From Glycine soja (lineage: Eukaryota; Streptophyta; Magnoliopsida; Fabales; Fabaceae): a DNA stretch of 64,000 nucleotides. The position numbers and the translations under genes are program-made. Each line of letters opens with the position of its first letter. Within the stretch, counting starts at the first letter, position 1. Shown piece after piece: positions 38,580-49,193 of the stretch. Location of the stretch: contig NC_041019.1 in NCBI RefSeq assembly GCF_004193775.1, positions 40,196,966 to 40,260,965 of the forward strand. The letters are read 5' to 3'. Under the pieces are notes generated by a model. That model was given only the letters and a program-made list of their open reading frames with translations. It ran no database searches and was not told where the DNA came from.

Positions 38580-40308
38580 CCTGATAGAATTAGAAACCAC
38601 AATTGTATCACACATCACAGAGAATTAAGGTATGTCTCTTCTTTGTTTTTGTTTTTATCTTTTTGTATAAATATATGCTACTACTATTTTAATTTTTATA
38701 TTCATTCATTTTATTTTTCTTATTATATCATTCATTATGTTTATTATATATAAAGTTAATCATTCATTATGCTCATTTGCTCTTTTATTTTGGCATTCTC
38801 GAATTGGTTATTCTTTCTTTTAGCTTATAAATTTTTGTTCTTCCTTCCCTTCATATCTCTCCCAACATGCAGCAGTCATTCCTATTGGTTCAATAAAATT
38901 TCAAATGTTAAAGCCAAATAATAAAATCCCATTGTCAAACAGGAACAAACTCATACCACCTTCCAATTTTATCATTTCTGTATCAAGTATCAACCAACTG
39001 CCACAACATCAGTTTTAGGACTTGTATCCAGTAGTTGATGTAGCTTTCCACCAGAGTTTCGTTTATTTTCACAAAAGCCATTCTCATGCTCTACATTTCT
39101 ATCATTAGAACTTGAATTATTAACTCAAGCTAAACAAAAAGAAAAGAAAGAAAGAATAATAGTAATGAAAGCCTACCTTATTGATTATATTCAAACCATC
39201 AATAGGTTCCATTCTCTTGACATTAGCTAAGCTAGTTTTTGGCAATATTGTTAACACTTATTAAAAATAACCAAACTAAGGAATAAAAAAGAGTATATAA
39301 AGTAATACACAAACAAACCAGGCATCTACGACTACATGGCACATGCTCAATGAGCCCACTGGCCATTTGTAATAGGCTTCATTGCACCACCTAGAAAACT
39401 AAATTATATATCCAAACTCCCAAAGGCATATAATTCTAATTTTACCATACCATCATTATGCATTTGTCACACTGCAGAAATAGATTGTTCTCATACTCCT
39501 ACAACATAAAAATAACTCCCATTTAATCCTTTGATAAGGTTTAAAATAGTAGTAATGTGCATATTTACTAGCTTGCATAATGAATTAAATGTTGATATAT
39601 CAAAGCAATTGAAGAAGCATATGACCCGCATAAAGAGCAAAAGAAAGTCTCACAACATTGTGGAGTGACCAAGCTAGGGCCCTGAGATCAAAACACAAGT
39701 GACCATGCATTGAAAGCTTTCCAAGAAATGCATTAAGTTGGTGCTCGTGTAAGGAGTTGCAAACTTCAGCTTATGTTTGTTTGAATCAAGAAAAAAAGTA
39801 TATAATAATATATTGATTATCCAAGTTCTAATATAAAAAGAAAATGAGGTTAAGATAACTTAATTAAAAGTGTAATGACTAACTTTGAAAGTACTAGACC
39901 AACAAGGTCATGCTCCATGTATTCAAATACAAGGTACTAAGACAAACCTGTGAGTCTGTGAACAATAATTTCCTTACCATGAACCTAATGTCAGTCATTT
40001 ATTTGTGCTATTTGTTACATTGTACCCGAGGCTGATTAATAATACTTTAACCAGTGCTCGAACAAGTGAAACCTCCATGGATTAAGTTACTAATACAAAA
40101 ATAGACAAGGCATCTATAAGTCAAAATGAACAGTTCTAACTTCTAACATTTATCCAAGTCTGTAAAATATATTTTGAAGATAGAGAGAAAGACCACATCA
40201 CTGACAAGTAGTAACTCATTGTATGCCCCACATATGTAACTGATTAAGCTTAACGAATGTAAGGAATGATGATCCAAGGGAAAAATCAAGACTACAAATA
40301 AAGATAGA
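38580..40308. other. Non-coding, no gene recognised
   Basis: Could include intron sequence belonging with the dehydrogenase exon. No further exon could be recognised on the minus strand. Confidence 0.35.
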
Positions 40309-40313
40309 TATCA
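40309..40313. repeat. Left target-site duplication TATCA of the large Gypsy B insertion
   Basis: TATCA here and at 59751-59755 directly flank the two outer ends of the family-B element, TGATGTAG at 40314 and TTGCATCA ending at 59750. Confidence 0.85.
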
Positions 40314-40333
40314 TGATGTAGCTCCATGTGGAG
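40314..40333 (-). repeat. Last 20 bases of the Gypsy B 3' LTR
   Basis: Plus-strand TGATGTAGCTCCATGTGGAG matches the complement of the end of the LTR at 34597 (family TGATGTAAGCTCCATGGGAG). It sits between the TATCA duplication and the Athila LTR. Confidence 0.8.
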
Positions 40334-41432
40334 TGATGTGTCATCATTTTCTCTTATTTCTTAACCCTTTTTGTCACCATTTTAATTACTTATTAGCCTT
40401 AATTGTCAAATTAATTATGTAGTTTTATCATTTGGGGCTACTGGACTAGTTTTGTGTTTTTAATTTAATTTCAGGAAAATTATAAGCAATTGGGCTTGAA
40501 TCCGGAATTGAGCTTGGACTTGAAGAGAGCAGACAATTTTATTCTACCAAATCTTTTCTTATCCAGATTTTATCTCGTCTAGATATTATTTCATCTATAT
40601 TTTATCTTATCTAGATTTTATTTTATCAAATCTTATCTTATCTTGTCAAGATTTTATTTTATTAATGAGCTTGGACTTAAAACAGATTTGTAAGCTTTAG
40701 GGGCTGAGAACCTATATAACAACACCAAGGTTTTAGTTTAGGAGTCTTTTCGTTTTGGGAGAAAGAATAATTTTAGGTTTTGCAATTCCAGTTTTCACTA
40801 TTCACGTAGCAATAAATTTCGTTTTATGCTTCAATCTGCAATTTCGTTTTCTACTGATTAATGGAAGACTAAGTCTCCAGCGTTGTTTTCTCTTGAGGAT
40901 CAAACACAACTCTCTTTGAGGTTTTATTATTACTATTGAATTTTGATCAGTTTTTCCTCTTCACCAATTACTCTGTATTTGTTGCTATTAATCCCTGCAT
41001 GCTTAGTGCTTGATTAATTGTCTCTGTGCTTAATTTACGTTCATGCTTAATGATCAGTTTCGTTCATGATTAATTGGTGTATGTGTTGCTTAATCACATA
41101 ATGACAGCCTTATGTTAAATTTCACTTAGTAATTTAATTTAGGGTTGGATTAAGTGGTTGAACTGATAAAGGATAAATTCTCGTAACCTAGGATAAGAGA
41201 CTTGCTTGTGAATCAAGGAAAAACAACGTGTTTTAATTCTGATATTTTCTAATTAAATTTGCTCGTTGTTTAATTTACAAAAACAAACAACCCCCCCCCC
41301 CAAATTCGTTACTGTTTTATTACTATCTGTTATGAATGTTTGGTTGACCATTGCTCGTTGGGAGACGACCTAGGATCACTTCCTAGATACTGCATTTTTA
41401 ATGTTTATTTGATTCGGGTACGACCTCGATCA
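40334..41432 (+). repeat. 5' LTR of Athila element C
   Basis: Starts TGATGTGTCATCATTTTC and ends ACCTCGATCA. TATA-like cctatataac lies at about 40711. A run of 11 C at 41291-41301 lies near the end. It matches, inverted, the LTR at 53030-54140. Confidence 0.88.
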
Positions 41433-41434
41433 AA

Positions 41435-41456
41435 TTTGGCGCCGTTGCCGGGGAGC
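41435..41456 (+). promoter_or_regulatory. Primer-binding site of Athila element C
   Basis: TTTGGCGCCGTTGCCGGGGA follows the LTR within a few bases. This is the usual Athila priming block where a host tRNA starts minus-strand DNA synthesis. Confidence 0.8.
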
Positions 41457-42164
41457 AGTGGGCCAAAGGTTCATAATAGTGTTTAGTTATCTTATTTTGT
41501 GTAGTGTTGTGTTTTACATTTCAGTTGCACCCCTTGTTTAGCGACTATTTTTAGCAACTGATTCAGCGACTGTTTCAGCTTTGTGTTTTGCTGTGAACAG
41601 TGCTGAACAGTGATTAGCGACTGATTTTGCAATTTAATTAGTAATTTTTGTTTTGATAGTTAGAGTTGTTATTTTTGGCTGATTTTTTGTGTGGTAGCTT
41701 CTTTTGATCCATATTTTGTGTGAAAAATACCAGGAGCACTTAGTGTGACAGTATTTGAGAGAGATAAAAAATTTGGGAACTTGTTTTTAGCAAAACTTAA
41801 AACGGCCATAACTTTTGCTCCGGGTATCAGAACGACTATTATTATGTATGCATTTGGGGTAGAAAAAAATTTTCCATGTTGTGACAATCGGCTTCAGCCG
41901 GTCAAGGTCTCCCAAGCTCCAAAAATCAGCCGTTTACTCTTTTTTTTTTCCAAGTATTATTGTCCTATTTTTCTCAACTTTGCTTAGGTAGTTTTCATAG
42001 TTAGACTTTTAATTTTTGTTTGAAAGTTTTTGTGCTATCTTTTCATGATTTTAGGGTGTTCCTCACAAAATTTTAGCTCATTTTGATATCGTTTGAGTAT
42101 AGCTGTAATTTTACCCCCTTGTTAGGTGCTTGTTGAGAAACACATTATTTGCTACATACAGTGT

Positions 42165-44949
42165 ATGACTAGGGGCAATCCAAGTGATTTACAACCCTTT
42201 GATCCTGAAATAGATAGAACCTTTCATAGATTAGTTAGGCATAGTGTGCATCCTGGTCATTCTGTGCATTTTGAGCATTCTGTTGAGGGTGATTCTGAAT
42301 ATTCTGATTTTGAGCATTCCACTACTAATTTTCATACTGAGAACATGGCTCAACCTCCACCTCGTGAGAGGACTCTTAGGGAGATGGTTGCACCTGATTT
42401 CACTTATGAAAGCTTGTGCATTCAATATCCTGATGAAGGTGTTCCATATGTTCTCAAGACTGGACTAATACATTTGCTGCCCAAGTTTCATGGTCTTGCA
42501 GGTGAAGATCCTCATAAGCATCTTAAGGAGTTCCATATTGTTTGTTCCACCATGAAGCCCCCTGATGTCCAAGAAGATCATATCTTTCTAAAGGCTTTTC
42601 CTCATTCTCTGGAGGGCGTGGCAAAAGATTGGCTCTACTACCTTGCTCCCAGGTCCATTTTCAGCTGGGATGACCTTAAGAGGGTGTTCTTGGAGAAATT
42701 CTTCCCTGCATCTAGGACCACTGCCATCAGAAAAGACATTTCCAGCATTAGGAAACTTAGTGGAGAAAGCTTGTATGTGTACTGGGAAAGATTCAAGAAA
42801 TTGTGTGCAAGCTGCCCTCACCACCAGATTTCTAAGCAACTCCTTCTTCAATATTTCTATGAGGGACTTAGCAACATGGAGAGGAGTATGATTAATGCTG
42901 CCAATGGTGGAGCTCTTGGTGATATGACCCCTGCTGAGGCTAGGAATTTGATTGAGAAGATGGCTTCCAACTCCCAACAATTCAGTGCAAGAAATGATGC
43001 TATTGTTCTTAGAGGAGTCCATGAGGTGGCCACGGATTCATCTTCATCTACTGAAAATAAAAAGCTTGAATGAAAACTTGATGCCTTGGTCAACCTAGTA
43101 ACTTAGCTTGCCATGAATCAGAAATCTACACCTGTTGCAAGAGTCTGTGGTCTATGTTCTTTTGCAGATCACCATACAGATCTTTATCCTTCTTTGCAGC
43201 AATCTAGAGTCAATGAGCAACCTGAAGCTTATGCTGCAAACATTTATAATAGACCTCCTCAACGGAAAAACCAACAACAGCAGAATAATTATGACCTTTC
43301 AAGCAATAAATACAATCCAGGTTGAAGGAATCATCCAAATTTGAGATGGACAAGTCCTCCACAACAACAACAACAGCCTGTCCCTCCTTTTCAGAATGCT
43401 GCTGGTCCAAGCAAGCCATATATTCCTCCTCCAATACAGAAGCAGTCAAAACAAATACAACAAGTAACTGAGGCTCCTCCTCAACCTTTCTTAGAAGAGT
43501 TAGTGAGGCAAATAACCATCCAGAATATGCAATTTCTGTAAGAGACAAGAGCCTCCATTCAGAGTCTAACAAATCAGATGGGGCAGATGGCTATTTAGAT
43601 GAACCAAGCTCAGTCCTAAAATTCTAACAAATTGCCTTCACAAAATGTGCAGAATCTGAAAAATGTGAGTGCCATCACCTTCAGGTCTGGCTACCAAATT
43701 CAAGTGCCTCCACCAGTAGTAGCACCTACACCTGAAAAAGAGGATGAGATAGTTGCACAAAAGAGAAAGCTTCCTAAAAAAAATTTTCATGCAGGTGGAC
43801 CTTCTTCTAGTAATTCCGACTTACAGCAGCCTCCTATCCCTCTTCCATTCCCACCTAGAGCAATTCTAAACAAAAAAAAAATGGAAGAAGCGGAAAAGGA
43901 GATCTTGGAGACCTTCAGGAAAGTAGAGGTGAACATACCTCTGCTAGATGCCATCAAGCAGATTCCAAGATAAGCCAAGTTTCTAAAGGAGCTATGCACC
44001 CACAAAAGGAAGCTCAAGGGCAATGAAAGGATTAGCATGGGCAGAAATGTGTCAGCATTGATAGGTAAATCTGTTCTTCACATTCATGAGAAATGTAAGG
44101 ACCCAGGTACTTTCTGTATACCTTGCATTATTGGGAACAGTAAATTTGAGAATGCCATGCTAGATCTAGGAGCATCAGTTAGTGTCATGCCTCTATCCAT
44201 TTTCAATTCTTTATCTCTTGAACCCTTGCAATCTACAGATGTGGTGATTCATTTGGCAAATAGAAGTGTTGCTTACCTCGCAGGTTTCATAGAGGATGTG
44301 CTGGTTCGGGTTGGTGAACTTATTTTTCCTGTTGACTTTTATGTTCTTAATATGGAAGAGAGATTTTCCCATGGTTCAGTTCCAATTATTTTAGGTAGGC
44401 CATTTATGAAAACAGCCCGAACTAAGATAGATGTTTATGCTGGCACATTGTCTATGGAATTTGGTGATATTGTTGTTCATTTTAACATTTTTGATGCCAT
44501 GAAACATCCATCTGAGGAACATTCCATTTTTCGTGTCGAGATAATTGATCAGATCATTGATGATTATATGTTTGATTGTTGATTTTTTAGAGTCAGAATG
44601 CACTAACCATGTTGCAGGAAGTTCATATACTTCTGACTTGCTTTATGAGGTACATGCTGAGGAACCTTCTTCTTCTCCTACCCTGGTTCCTCCCACTGTT
44701 CAGCCACCACCCACACCAGAGTTGAAGCCCTTACCAGCAAACCTCAAGTATGCTTACTTGGAGGACAAGGAAAAATTTCCAGTGATCATCTCTGCCTCCC
44801 TTGCTGCTGAACAAGAGGAAAAGTTGTTGCTAGTGTTCAAGAAGCCCAAGAAGGCCATTGGATGGACTTTAGCAAACATTCCTGGTATTAGCCCATCTAC
44901 TTGCATACATAGGATACTTTTAGAGGATGGAGCTAAGCCAGTGAGGTAG
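42165..44949 (+). pseudogene. Athila element C gag and protease, broken
   Basis: Gag starts at the ATG at 42165 (MTRGNPSDLQPFDPEIDR); element D begins identically at 52305. The retrotransposon gag core is visible (LAGEDPHKHLKEFHIVCSTM, then FLEKFFPASRT). Protease carries NAMLDLGASVSVMP at about 44150. One frame runs from 42165 to 44582 with seven stops, at 43071, 43104, 43323, 43539, 43596, 43617 and 43971. At about 44576, 176 bases present in the second copy (47601-47776) are missing, which shifts the frame. The continuation reads to 44949, where a TAG replaces a codon that is CAA in the second copy. Aligning with element D shows that most stops come from Gln or Trp codons. Not functional. 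Confidence 0.85.
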
Positions 44950-44985
44950 CCAAAGTGGCGACTCAACCTCGCCATTCTAGATGTA

Positions 44986-46990
44986 GTGAAAAAGGAAGTG
45001 ACCAAGCTCTTACAAGCTGGAATCATCTACCCCATTTCTGACAGCCAGTGGGTGAGTCCAGTCCAAGTGGTTCCCAAGAAGACAGGCCCCATAGTAATTA
45101 AGAATGAAAGGGATGAGCTTATCCCCACAAGAGTGCAGAACAACTGGCGAGTCTGCATTGATTATAGGAGGCTGAACCAGGTAACCAAAAAAGATCATTT
45201 TCCCCTGCCTTTCATTGATCAAATGCTTGAGCGCTTGGCAGGTAAGTCTCATTACTGTTTTCTTGATGGTTTTTCTGGTTATTTACAAATTCATATTGCT
45301 CCTAAGGATCAAGAAAAGACCACATTCACCTGTCCCTTTGGCACTTTTGCCTATAGGAGGATGCCCTTTGGCCTATGCAACGCCCCTGGTACCTTCCAGC
45401 GGTGTATGCTTAGCATTTTCAATGATTTTTTAGAGACTTGCATAGAGGTGTTTATGGATGATTTTACTGTTTATGGTTCCTCTTTTGATGCATGTTTGGA
45501 TAGTCTGGATAGAGTACTTAATAGATGCATTGAAACTAACCTTGTATTGAATTTTGAAAAATGTCACTTCATGGTAGAACAAGGTATAGTTTTAGGGCAT
45601 ATCATTTCGAATAGGGGCATAGAGGTAAACCCTGCAAAAATAGATGTTATTTCACAATTGCCTTACCCCTCTTACGTGCGAGAGGTTCGTTCTTTTCTTG
45701 GTCATGCAGGGTTTTATAGGCGCTTAATCAAGGATTTTAGCAAAGTGGCCCTTCCACTATCCAATCTGTTGCAAAAGGAGGTGGAGTTTGATTTTGATGA
45801 CCGATGCAAAGAGGCTTTTGATTGCCTCAAGCGTGCGGTGACTAACACCCCTATCATTCAGGCACCTAATTGGACAGCCCCATTTGAGCTAATGTGCGAT
45901 GCATCCAATTACGCATTGGGGGCTGTCCTTGCTCAAAAGATTCATAAGTTGCCTCAGGTGATCTACTATGCTTCCAGAACTTTGGATGCTGCTCAAGAAA
46001 ATTACACTACCACAGAGAAGGAGCTATTAGTGATAGTTTTTGCTCTTGAAACATTTCGTTCATATTTGCTTGGCACTCATGTTATTGTTTATACTGACCA
46101 TGCAGCTCTAAAGTACCTATTGAAGAAGGCTGAATCAAATCATAGATTAATCAGGTGGATGCTTTGGCTCCTAGAGTTTGATTTGGAGATTCGTGATCGG
46201 AGCAGTGCGCAGAACCTCGTGGCTGGCCATCTGAGTAGGATTGAGCGTGTGTCTGAGGACTCACCCATTCAGGATGATTTTTCGAATGACCATTTGTACA
46301 TTCTGTATAGTATTTCTGATTCCTTCCCCACTCCCTGGTTTGCTAATATTGTGAATTATTTGGTTGCTTCTGTTTTTCCTCCCTTAGCATCTAAAGCTCA
46401 AAATGATAAAATTAAAAGCGATGCTAAGCATTATATTTGGGATGACCCCTATTTGTGGAATTTGTGTAGTGACCAGGTTATTAGGAGATGCATTCCAGAC
46501 CACAAGATTGACTCGGTCCTACAATTCTGTCATTCTTACGCACTAGGTGGCCATCTTGGCATACAGAGGACAACTCACAAGGTGCTTGACTGCGGTTTCT
46601 ATTGGCCCACCATCTTCAAGGATGCGTGGAGAATCTGTAGCACTTGTGAGCCTTGTCAGAGAGCAAGCGACTCACTTTCATGGAGACAGCGAATGCCTCA
46701 ACAACCCATGTTGTTCTGTGAGGTGTTTGATGTCTGGGGTGTAGACTTTACGGGACCTTTCCCTGTCTCTTTTGGTTTTGTTTGTATTCTCCTTGCTGTT
46801 GATTATATTTCAAAATGGATGGAAGCCAAACCCACCAAAACTAATGATGCTAAGGTTGTTGTGGATTTTGTTAGATCTAATCTATTTTGCAGGTTTGGAG
46901 TCCCTAGAGCCATCGTTAGTGATCAAGACACCCATTTTTGTAACAGGTCCATGTATGCCTTGCTTAAAAAGTATGGTGTCGTGCACAGAA
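44986..46990 (+). pseudogene. Athila element C RT, RNase H and first part of integrase
   Basis: An open stretch of over 650 codons. Reverse transcriptase shows [47 protein letters not shown] and the active site FMDDF. RNase H has CDAS, TTEKELL and [11 protein letters not shown], but the last catalytic position reads [10 protein letters not shown] where the family has NLVADHLSRI, so that Asp is now Gly (about 46226). Integrase has the zinc-binding HLGIQRT...CSTCEPCQ, then the first two catalytic Asp in [10 protein letters not shown] and IVSDQDTHF (the family has SDQGT). Past KKYGVVHRK at 46990 the sequence switches abruptly to the gag-protease region. The third catalytic residue lies 1.3 kb downstream. 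Best-preserved coding block of the window, but not active. Confidence 0.87.
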
Positions 46991-48305
46991 AGATATGCCA
47001 AGTTTCTAAAGGAGTTGTGCACCCACAAAAGAAAGTTCACGGGCAATGAAAGGATTAACATGCGTAGAAATGTGTCAGCATTGATAGGTAAATTTGTTCC
47101 TCACATTCATGAGAAATGTAAGGACCCATGTACTTTCTATATACCTTGCATTATTGGGAACAGTAAATTAGAGAATGCCATGCTAGATCTAGGAGCATCA
47201 GTTAGTGTCATGCCTCTATCCATTTTCAATTCTTTATCTCTTGGACCCTTGCAATCTATAAATGTGGTGATTCATTTGGCAAATAGAAGTGTTAATTATC
47301 CCGCAGGTTTCATAGAGGATGTGCTGGTTCGGGTTGGTGAACTTATTTTTCTTGTTGATTTTTATGTTCTTAATATGGAAGAGGGATTTTCCCATGGCTT
47401 AGTTCCAATTATTTTAGGCAGGCCATTTATGAAAACAACCCGAACCAAGATAGATGTTTATGCTGGCACATTGTCAATGGAATTTGGGGATATTGTTGCT
47501 CATTTTAACATTCTTGATGCCATGAAACATCCATTTGAGGATCATTCTGTTTTTCGTGCTGAGATAATTGATCAGATTGTTGATGATTATATGTTTGATT
47601 TTGGTTCTGCTCTTCATGGTAGGAAACATCCATTTTTATCTGATCTGCATAGTTGTCATTCCTTATGCATTCAATCTGAATTTGAGTTTGAATTTGATCC
47701 TGTATCTGATTTTTATGCTGAGAATGAATCTGAATTTGAGTCTGGTTCTGATTTTCTGGGTGTTGTACCTCTTGATGTTGATTTTTTAGAGTCAGAATGC
47801 ACTAATCATGTTGCAGGAAGTTCATATACTTCTGACTTGCTTTATGAGGTACATGCTGAGGAACCTTCTTCTTCTCCTACCCTGGTTCCTCCCACTGTTC
47901 AGCCACCACCCACACCAGAGTTGAAGCCCTTACCAACAACCCTCAAATATGCTTACTTGGAGGATAAGGAAAAATTTTCGGTGATCATCTCTGCCTTCCT
48001 TGCTGCTGAGCAAGAGGAGAAGTTGTTGCTAGTTTTCAAGAAGCACAAGAAGGTCATTGGATGGACTTTAGCAGACATTCCTGGTATTAGTCCATCTACC
48101 TGCATGCATAGGATACTTTTAGAGGATGGAGCTAAGCCAGTGAGGCAACCACAGCGGTGACTCAACCCCATCATTCTAGATGTGGTGAAAAAGGAAGTGA
48201 CCAAGCTCTTACAAGCTGGAATCATCTACCCCATCTCTAACAGCCAGTGGGTGAGCCCAGTCCAAGTGGTTCCAAAGAAGACAGGCCTCACAGTGATCAA
48301 GAATG
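46991..48305 (+). pseudogene. Second copy of gag C-term, protease and RT start inserted in integrase
   Basis: Begins atgccaagtttctaaaggag, the counterpart of 43974 onward, and runs through protease (NAMLDLGASVSVMP) and the acidic linker to the start of RT ([18 protein letters not shown]). It has the 176 bases (47601-47776) that the first copy lost, and lacks several of the first copy's stops, so it derives from a different parent. It ends at about 48305, where integrase resumes. The surrounding integrase is duplicated for 24 bases on both sides (46967-46990 and 48306-48329, two mismatches). The layout fits template switching during reverse transcription. Confidence 0.82.
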
Positions 48306-48982
48306 AAAAGTATGGGGTCATGCACAGAATTTCCACACCTTACCATCCCCAAACTAATGGGCAGGCTGAGGTTTCAAACAGGGAGATAAAAAGGATCTTG
48401 GAGAAGATTGTGCAGCCGAACAGAAAGGATTGGAGCACCAAGCTGGATGATGCTCTTTGGGCGCATATGACTGCCTACAAAGCACCCATAGGAATGTCTC
48501 CTTATCGGGTTGTCTTTGGCAAGGGATGTAATCTTCTTGTAGAGATAAAGCATAAAGCCTACTGGGCTGTAAAAACCTGTAACTTCTCTATTGATCAGGT
48601 TGGAGAGGAAAGCAAGTTGCAACTAAGTGAGCTAGATGAGATCCGTTTAGCAGCCTATGAGAATTCCAAATTCTACAAGGAGAAGACCAAGAAGTTCCAT
48701 GATAGTTTGATAGCTAAGAAAGACTTCGTGGTTGGACAGAAAGTTTTATTGTATAACTCTAGGCTCAGACTCATGAGTGGTAAGTTGAGGTCAAAGTGGA
48801 TTGGTCCTTTTGTGGTGACTAATGTTTTTCCTTATGGTACAATTGAGATCAAAAGTGAATCCACAGATAAGAGCTTCAAGGTCAATGGACACCGGCTGAA
48901 ACCATTCCTCAAAAATCCCTGCTTAGTAGATGTAGTGGTGGAGGAGACCTCCTTATTTCATCCTACTTCTCTTCCGTCATGA
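48306..48982 (+). pseudogene. Athila element C integrase, C-terminal part
   Basis: Resumes with [20 protein letters not shown] and [13 protein letters not shown], giving the third catalytic residue (Glu of GQAEVSN). It continues through the usual C-terminal fold ([20 protein letters not shown], then [15 protein letters not shown] and NGHRLKPFL) to a stop at 48980-48982. Intact in frame by itself but separated from the rest of integrase by 1.3 kb. Confidence 0.87.
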
Positions 48983-49008
48983 CTTAGGGAGTTTTCTTTT
49001 TCTGTCAG

Positions 49009-49193
49009 CCTTCTTCAATAGGTACTTTAGAGTTGCATGGTCAGTATAAACAATAACATGAGTACCAAGCAAATATGAAAGAAATTTTTCAAGAGCAAAC
49101 ACTATCGCTAATAGCTCCTTCTCTGTGGTAGTGTAATTTGCTTGAGTAGCATCCAAAGTTCTGGAAGCGTAGTAGATCACCCGAGGCAGCTTA
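49009..49193 (-). pseudogene. RNase H fragment of Athila element D
   Basis: [20 protein letters not shown], then [20 protein letters not shown]. It follows KKTGLTVI from the RT start directly, so the polymerase core including FMDDF is deleted. The junction near 49190 shares the bases ATAAG with both sides. It ends at the fusion to element C. Confidence 0.82.

Larger units (their letters stand above)
40334..49004 (+). mobile_element. Athila-type Gypsy element C, 3' end missing
   Basis: Has a 5' LTR (40334-41432), primer site, leader, gag, protease, RT, RNase H and integrase on the plus strand. The coding region ends at 48982 and the element is cut at about 49004, where it meets element D in opposite orientation. 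The 3' non-coding region, polypurine tract and 3' LTR are absent. The primer site TTTGGCGCCGTTGCCGGGGA and the FMDDF polymerase motif fit Athila. I see no envelope-like ORF. Confidence 0.87.

Noticed and set aside
43210..43572. Minus-strand ORF of 120 codons and similar antisense ORFs across 42200-52300
   Set aside because: They mirror the Athila gag and linker; sense-strand homology explains the open frames.
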